Origin: Paludibacter sp. | Lineage (GTDB): Bacteria; Bacteroidota; Bacteroidia; Bacteroidales; Paludibacteraceae | NCBI GenBank assembly: GCA_024710005.1 | Contig: JANJVQ010000024.1 | Coordinates: 62,001 to 126,000 of the forward strand | Length of the DNA stretch: 64,000 nucleotides | Direction of reading: 5' to 3' | Position numbers and translations under genes: made by a program | Shown here: one piece after another, positions 58,877-64,000 of the stretch | Layout: every line of letters begins with the position of its first letter | Numbering within the stretch: position 1 is the first letter of the stretch | The notes under the pieces: generated by a model | What the model was told of the DNA's origin: nothing | The model's database searches: none | The model's input: only the letters and a program-made list of their open reading frames with translations

Positions 58877-58915
58877 TGGTTAGTTGATAGTGGTCAGTGG
58901 TTTAAATCAATAAAA

Positions 58916-59518
58916 ATGAACAAAACAATTATATATATATTGTTGACACCCATGCTTATGGCTTGTAATACGAAAAATGACGTTTCTAAATGGACAGATG
59001 GTCAGATTAATGAATGGTTCAATCAATCGGAATGGGTTCAATTAACGATGAAACCTGATTCAAGTATCAATAAACGATTGTTCGTGGAACAAAACATATT
59101 GAATCCAGCCAGTTGGCAGGCTGCATTGAAGTTTATGAAGGAAAGCGATTTCAATTCAATGAAGCTGGGACGATACGAATTGGCTGATGATGGGACTTAT
59201 GCTAATATTGAAGAGTATTTGACAAAAGATACGGCACACTTTGAAGCACATAGAAAGTTTATAGATATTCAGTATTTGGCAAAGGGTAAAGAGTATATTT
59301 ATGTTACTCCTATCGATAACAAAAGAAACAGAGAAGTTACTCCTTATGATGATACGAAAGACATCACCTTTTTTGATGAGGATAACTATTCAAAGCATTT
59401 GTTGTCATCTGAGAATTTTTTGGTTTTATTTCCTTCGGATGGACATAAACCTTGCATGAAAGTAGATAGTAATGAGGTGGTTAGGAAGATTGTGGTGAAG
59501 ATACCTGTTTCAAAATAA
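58916..59518 (+). CDS. YhcH/YjgK/YiaL-family lipoprotein
   Basis: A 200-residue protein with a lipobox LMAC (Cys17), so it is exported, followed by about 40 linker residues and a DUF386 domain: KLGRYELADDGTYANIEEY, HFEAHRKFIDIQYLAKG and FLVLFPSDGHKPCM. The His and acidic residues of the family are present. Most family members, including NanQ and the one at 34525, are cytoplasmic; an exported form would act on sugar anomers in the periplasm. It is 39 bp after fucI. Confidence 0.87.
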   Translation: MNKTIIYILLTPMLMACNTKNDVSKWTDGQINEWFNQSEWVQLTMKPDSSINKRLFVEQNILNPASWQAALKFMKESDFNSMKLGRYELADDGTYANIEEYLTKDTAHFEAHRKFIDIQYLAKGKEYIYVTPIDNKRNREVTPYDDTKDITFFDEDNYSKHLLSSENFLVLFPSDGHKPCMKVDSNEVVRKIVVKIPVSK

Positions 59519-59534
59519 ATTATTCAGAATAATC

Positions 59535-60695
59535 ATGAAGTGCAAATTATTAATAGTGATTTTTGTGTTACTTCCACTGATTGAGGCAGTTTCACAAGAA
59601 AAATCTCCTCCGGGAGTGGTCATTAATCATATTCCTAAATCAGCTGAGAAATACATTGGATCACCATCCATATGCATTTTACCTAATGGAGATTATATCG
59701 CTTCACATGATGAGTTTGGGCCTAAGTCTACTGAATATAAATCAGCAATTACGAATATCTTTAAATCAAAAGACAAAGGGAACACGTGGGAAAGAATTGC
59801 AAGAATAAATGGTCAGTTTTGGTCGAATCTCTTTGTCCACAATGAAGTATTGTACATCATGGGAACTAATAAACATCATGGAAATCTGGTGATTAGAAAA
59901 TCATTGGATGGAGGAAAAACCTGGACTATTCCCTATGATAATAAAAATGGGTTATTACTTGAAGGAGAATACCACACCGCTCCGGTACCTGTCGTAATAC
60001 ATAAAGGTAGAATCTGGAGAGCAGTTGAATATGCAACAGCAAAAACGACTAAATGGGGTGAAAGGTACAGTGCTATGGTTGTATCAGCTCCGGTTAATGC
60101 TGATTTGCTTAATGCAAAGAGTTGGAGAGCTTCCAATAAGTTGTCATTTAATCCGGAATATCTCAACGGAGAATTTAGAGCATGGTTGGAAGGGAATGTT
60201 GTGGTAAGCAGAGATGGAAAATTGCTAAATATACTTAGAGTTCATACTCCGGATTTATATAAAGAATACTATGCGTCAATAGATTTAAGTAATAACGGAA
60301 AAAGAATAAAATTTGATAAAAATAATTTTTATCAAATGCCCGGAGCTTCAAAAAAGTTTACTATTCGATATGATAAAAGAACAGATAAATATTGGAGTAT
60401 AGTAAATTTTGTTGATGATGAGAATAAAGGCGCTATAACACTTGACAGAATACGAAATGAAGCAGTACTGATATCTTCAAAAGATTTAAAAAAGTGGAAT
60501 GTTGAGAAATCATTACTTTCTCACCCTGATTATATGAATCATGCATTTCAATACATTGATTGGGTATTTGATGGGGATAGTATTGTATTCGTGTCACGTA
60601 CGGCTTTTGATGACGAAGAAGGTGTAGCACATAGAGCTCATGATGCGAATTATATGACATTTCATTCTATGGAAGAATATTATAGAACAATTTGA
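59535..60695 (+). CDS. BNR/sialidase-like secreted protein
   Basis: A 386-residue protein with signal peptide (about 1-21, ending AVSQE) and a six-bladed propeller: Asp boxes SKDKGNTW (about residue 76) and SLDGGKTW (about 125) are clear. No RIP motif with the triad Arg near the N-terminus, so it is not a standard GH33 sialidase. It fits the broad 'exo-alpha-sialidase' BNR family that includes GH-like enzymes of other specificity. It is 16 bp after the YhcH lipoprotein gene. Its AT content looks higher than that of fucI. Confidence 0.8.
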   Translation: MKCKLLIVIFVLLPLIEAVSQEKSPPGVVINHIPKSAEKYIGSPSICILPNGDYIASHDEFGPKSTEYKSAITNIFKSKDKGNTWERIARINGQFWSNLFVHNEVLYIMGTNKHHGNLVIRKSLDGGKTWTIPYDNKNGLLLEGEYHTAPVPVVIHKGRIWRAVEYATAKTTKWGERYSAMVVSAPVNADLLNAKSWRASNKLSFNPEYLNGEFRAWLEGNVVVSRDGKLLNILRVHTPDLYKEYYASIDLSNNGKRIKFDKNNFYQMPGASKKFTIRYDKRTDKYWSIVNFVDDENKGAITLDRIRNEAVLISSKDLKKWNVEKSLLSHPDYMNHAFQYIDWVFDGDSIVFVSRTAFDDEEGVAHRAHDANYMTFHSMEEYYRTI

Positions 60696-60739
60696 TTATA
60701 CCTTTCCATATATTATTATAAAAAATTAAAACTAATAAA

Positions 60740-63700
60740 ATGAAAAGAAACAAAAGAACTATGTTACTGGTAATGTTTATTACTTTTTGTGTTGGAAATA
60801 TTCATTTGTTAATATCTCAGAATCTCACAAGACAGGCACCTTCAAGAATAATTACAGGACAGGTAACTGATATAAACGGTGAAGGGCTAATTGGAGTCAG
60901 TATATTAGAATTAAGTACGCAAAATGGTACTATGACTGATAATACAGGCAGATACAAAATTACACTCTCAGAAAGTCAGCCTATACTTAAATTTAGTTAT
61001 GTTGGATATACTGAAAAAGAGATTAAGTTAAAACCAAATGAGAATGTAATAAATGTTACTTTAGAAGAACAGACTGAATTGCTGGATGAGTTGGTTGTTG
61101 TTGGCTATGGGACAATGAAGAAAAGTGATTTAACAGGAGCTGTTGCTTCGATTGGTGGAACTGCGATAGAGGGTTCTCAGTCAACACAAGTATCACAAGC
61201 ATTGCAAGGAGCCATACCGGGTGTTATGGTGACGCGAAGTAGTAGTGCTCCGGGAGCGGCTTCAACAATTCGAATTCGAGGTATTACCACAATAGGTGAA
61301 AATGATCCTCTTGTAATTGTTGATGGAGTTCCTATTCTGGGCATTAATGATGTTAATCCAAATGATATTGAAAGTGTATCAGTGCTTAAAGATGCTGCTT
61401 CTGCATCCATTTACGGAGCTAGAGCAGCGGCGGGAGTTATATTGATTACCACTAAAAGAGCAAAGGCAGGTGGTGTTACGCTTCAATATAATGCGGAATT
61501 TGGATTTGAGAAACCGACAGTTCTGTCGGAATACGCAGGGGCACAAAGATATATGGAAATGGTCAATGAATTAAGGTGGAATGACAACAACAATACACCA
61601 GGGGCTGAATACTTTCTTTATGAACCAGAGCTAATCGAGAACTATGTGACACTTCATCAAGAAAATCCGGATCGTTATCCACTGACCAATTGGACTGATC
61701 TTATTCTTAAAAAATATGCTCCAAAACAAAGTCATAATATAAGTATAACTGCAGGAAACAAAAGCCTTCAAAGTAAAATATCATTGGCATATGATAACGT
61801 TGATGGATTATATGCAGGAAAATCATATGAAAGGATTACCACTCGCGTAAATAATGATATAACTATTAATAAGTACTTGTCTTCTTCTGTAGATTTTTTT
61901 GTAAAAAGGTCGATGTATGATGATCCCAGTATAAATCCGATGAGCGAGATGCGACTTTTTCCGGAAATATACGCAGCTGTATGGTCAAATGGTTTGATTG
62001 CAGAAGGAAAAGGATCACAAAATCCTTATGCCCGGTTAATGTATGGTGGTTACGATGAAACCACATATAACCAGTTTGGGGGTAAAGCATCATTGACTTT
62101 CACGCCGATAGAAGGATTGGATTTTTCTTTCATTGTCTCTTCATTACTTAATAATAATAAAGAAAAACAAGTGAGGAATAAGATTCAATATACGTTTTAT
62201 GATGATCCCAGTACATATATTGGCTATATAAGTAGTGCAACGAGTAATAGTCTTAAAGAATCCAGACCTGATAGCTATCGTTTAACAACACAGTTTTTAG
62301 CAAATTACAAAAAAACGATTGGACGTCATAGTCTGAATCTTATGTCAGGGTTTGAAGGTTATCAAGGTTACAGTGAGAGCATGTCTGCTTCAAGTAACCA
62401 AATGCAATTCTCAGCCTTTCCATATCTGAATCTGGCAAATACGAACTTTATTACTGTTTCTGGTGATGCATACGAGAATGCCTACAACTCCTACTTTGGT
62501 AGAGTTGTGTACAGTTACAATAATCGATATCTTTTACAGGGTAATGCAAGGTATGATGGTTCCTCCCGCTTTAATAGCGATTTTCGCTGGGGTTTTTTTC
62601 CGTCATTATCTGCCGGATGGGTTCTGTCAGAAGAGTCATTTATGAAAGACGTTCCATTGCTGTCATTTATGAAACTTAGAGTCTCCTGGGGGCAACTAGG
62701 TAATGAAAGGATAGGAAACTATCCTTATCAAACAAAAATTGAATTTGATAATGCTCTTTTTTATTCAGGAAATAATGTTATCTCATCACAAACAGCAAGG
62801 CAAAGAGCTTATGCAATAAGAGATATTTCCTGGGAAACGACTGAATCAGTGAATCTTGGACTTGATATGAGTTTTTTCGATAATAAATTACAATTATCTG
62901 GCGATATTTATGATAAGAATACCAAAAATATGTTGTTGGCATTGGAAATACCGGATTACATAGGATTTACAAATCCACAGCAAAATGCAGGTACTATGAA
63001 TACAAAAGGCTGGGAAATGGAATTTAAGTGGCACGATCAAATAGGTAAATTCAAATATTCAATATCTGCTAATTTATCCGATTTTAGATCGGTAATGGGA
63101 GATTTAGGTGGTATTGAATTTCTTGGGAGTCAGGTGAAATTGAAAGGGAGTGAATTTAACGAATGGTATGGATATAAAACAGATGGAATCTTCCAAACAC
63201 AGGAAGAGGTCGATAATTCACCAAAATTGAATGCCAATGTCAAACCGGGGGATATCAAACTTTTAGATATTAGTGGCCCGGATGGAATTCCAGATGGAAT
63301 TATTTCTGCAGATTATGATAGAACCTTACTTGGAGGATCATTGCCTCGATATCTATATGGTGGAAATATTAATCTGGAATATGAAAATTTCAATCTATCC
63401 TTGACAGTACAGGGAGTAGGAAAGGAAAATGCACGAAAAACAACCGTTATGGTTCAACCTCTTCGTTCTGATTATGGAAACTTTCCAGCATTTATTGATA
63501 ATAACTATTGGAGTGTTTATAATACAGCCGAAAAGAATATGGTTGTGGAATATCCCAGACTGTCTGCTACTAGCTCATCCAATAATTATTCAATGTCAGA
63601 TTTTTGGTTGTTTAATGGTGCTTATTTTCGCTTGAAAAATGTTACATTAGGATATAATTTACCAAATTCCTGGTTAGAAAGTATAGAGACAAAGGATATA

Positions 63701-63829
63701 AGACTATATATCACTGGAGTTGATCTTTTTTCATTTAATAATTATCCTAAAGGTTGGGACCCGGAAGTCTCTGATGCAGGTTATCCTATCACAGCTTCTT
63801 TTATTTTTGGTATTTCTGTAAAATTCTAA
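60740..63829 (+). CDS. SusC/RagA-family TonB-dependent transporter
   Basis: A 1029-residue outer-membrane transporter: signal peptide (1-28), carboxypeptidase-like domain (ITGQVTDINGEGLIGVSI), plug with VVGYGTMKKSDLTGAVASI and IESVSVLKDAASASIYGARA, and a long barrel ending in IFGISVKF with terminal Phe. It pairs with the SusD gene 4 bp downstream. The codon use is AT-rich. It is separate in sequence from the SusC at 24652, so the two loci import different or differently linked glycans. Confidence 0.93.
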   Translation: MKRNKRTMLLVMFITFCVGNIHLLISQNLTRQAPSRIITGQVTDINGEGLIGVSILELSTQNGTMTDNTGRYKITLSESQPILKFSYVGYTEKEIKLKPNENVINVTLEEQTELLDELVVVGYGTMKKSDLTGAVASIGGTAIEGSQSTQVSQALQGAIPGVMVTRSSSAPGAASTIRIRGITTIGENDPLVIVDGVPILGINDVNPNDIESVSVLKDAASASIYGARAAAGVILITTKRAKAGGVTLQYNAEFGFEKPTVLSEYAGAQRYMEMVNELRWNDNNNTPGAEYFLYEPELIENYVTLHQENPDRYPLTNWTDLILKKYAPKQSHNISITAGNKSLQSKISLAYDNVDGLYAGKSYERITTRVNNDITINKYLSSSVDFFVKRSMYDDPSINPMSEMRLFPEIYAAVWSNGLIAEGKGSQNPYARLMYGGYDETTYNQFGGKASLTFTPIEGLDFSFIVSSLLNNNKEKQVRNKIQYTFYDDPSTYIGYISSATSNSLKESRPDSYRLTTQFLANYKKTIGRHSLNLMSGFEGYQGYSESMSASSNQMQFSAFPYLNLANTNFITVSGDAYENAYNSYFGRVVYSYNNRYLLQGNARYDGSSRFNSDFRWGFFPSLSAGWVLSEESFMKDVPLLSFMKLRVSWGQLGNERIGNYPYQTKIEFDNALFYSGNNVISSQTARQRAYAIRDISWETTESVNLGLDMSFFDNKLQLSGDIYDKNTKNMLLALEIPDYIGFTNPQQNAGTMNTKGWEMEFKWHDQIGKFKYSISANLSDFRSVMGDLGGIEFLGSQVKLKGSEFNEWYGYKTDGIFQTQEEVDNSPKLNANVKPGDIKLLDISGPDGIPDGIISADYDRTLLGGSLPRYLYGGNINLEYENFNLSLTVQGVGKENARKTTVMVQPLRSDYGNFPAFIDNNYWSVYNTAEKNMVVEYPRLSATSSSNNYSMSDFWLFNGAYFRLKNVTLGYNLPNSWLESIETKDIRLYITGVDLFSFNNYPKGWDPEVSDAGYPITASFIFGISVKF

Positions 63830-63833
63830 AATT

Positions 63834-64000
63834 ATGAAAATCATGAAGAAAATAATATATATTATACTAGTTACAGGATTTATTTTTTCAACGGGATGTG
63901 CTGATCTTGATTTAAATCCTCTTTCCGAAGCGTCCAGCGAGAATTGGTATTCTGATGAAGAACAAATAGAGATGTCAGTCAAGAGTTTGTATTATATCAA
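63834..64000 (+). CDS. SusD-like lipoprotein, partial (window end)
   Basis: The first 55 codons of a SusD-family gene, cut by the window end. Start ATG 63834; signal peptide with lipobox STGC near residue 22; then LDLNPLSEASSENWYSDEEQ, the usual SusD N-terminus after the lipidated Cys. Directly follows the susC stop by 4 bp. Confidence 0.88.
   Translation, partial: MKIMKKIIYIILVTGFIFSTGCADLDLNPLSEASSENWYSDEEQIEMSVKSLYYI

Noticed and set aside
59535-60695. True GH33 sialidase
   Set aside because: Asp boxes are present but no RIP motif or clear arginine triad, so only a BNR/sialidase-like call is supported.

Overview
The window looks like chromosomal DNA of a Bacteroidales bacterium (Bacteroidota). 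The signs are three SusC or two SusD-type genes, TonB-dependent receptors with carboxypeptidase-like N-termini, T9SS-type C-terminal sorting domains on several secreted proteins, promoter boxes of the TAnnTTTG type, an EF-G2-like paralog, and sialic-acid foraging genes. A T9SS-bearing environmental or gut/oral member (Paludibacter/Dysgonomonas/Tannerella-like) would fit; the species cannot be named from the sequence alone.

Layout. 1-1246: a small lipoprotein gene between short tandem repeats that resemble IS21-type element ends. 1247-11896: a one-directional defense island. It holds a complete type I restriction-modification system (hsdR-hsdM-hsdS), a PD-(D/E)XK nuclease-like protein, an HTH/coiled-coil protein of unknown role, and a tight five-gene cassette: HEPN protein, unknown 158-aa protein, SecB-like chaperone, Panacea (DUF4065) antitoxin and a small probable toxin. 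11903-16687: AraC regulator, a UvrA-like ATPase that has lost its second Walker A region, DUF4256 protein, Bcp peroxiredoxin, inorganic pyrophosphatase and tRNA-Leu(CAA).

16824-36663: a sialic-acid utilisation locus read in two directions from a 439-bp control region. Leftward: GntR regulator, NanM-like mutarotase, SusC, SusD, two GH33 sialidases and a GH2 beta-galactosidase broken by one in-frame TGA. Rightward: sialic acid aldolase, a secreted beta-propeller protein, an MFS transporter, YhcH (NanQ-like) and a secreted DUF4886 protein. Two near-identical 13-bp palindromes each lie 13 bp upstream of a TATATTTG box, one per direction, and are good candidate operators for the GntR protein. Sialidases would free sialic acid, beta-galactosidase would trim the exposed galactose, SusC/D and the MFS protein would import, and NanM/NanQ/NanA would process it. 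No epimerase or amino-sugar kinase is present here.

36687-54617: mostly housekeeping genes: rRNA methyltransferase, serine acetyltransferase, NadR-like kinase, PAP2 phosphatase, EF-G2-like factor, SAM methyltransferase, S9 peptidase, an ECF sigma factor operon, AroQ, pyruvate kinase and a TonB-type receptor. Between them are several palindromic repeat clusters and a compact Y1 (RAYT-like) transposase element with perfect 92-bp inverted repeats.

55006-64000: a second sugar-utilisation locus: LacI regulator with a likely own operator, DHDPS-family aldolase, L-fucose isomerase, YhcH-type lipoprotein, BNR protein, SusC and the first 55 codons of a SusD. It reuses the part list of the sialic-acid locus (aldolase, YhcH, BNR protein, SusC/D) but adds FucI and lacks a kinase. 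The last 5 kb look clearly more AT-rich than the genes before them.
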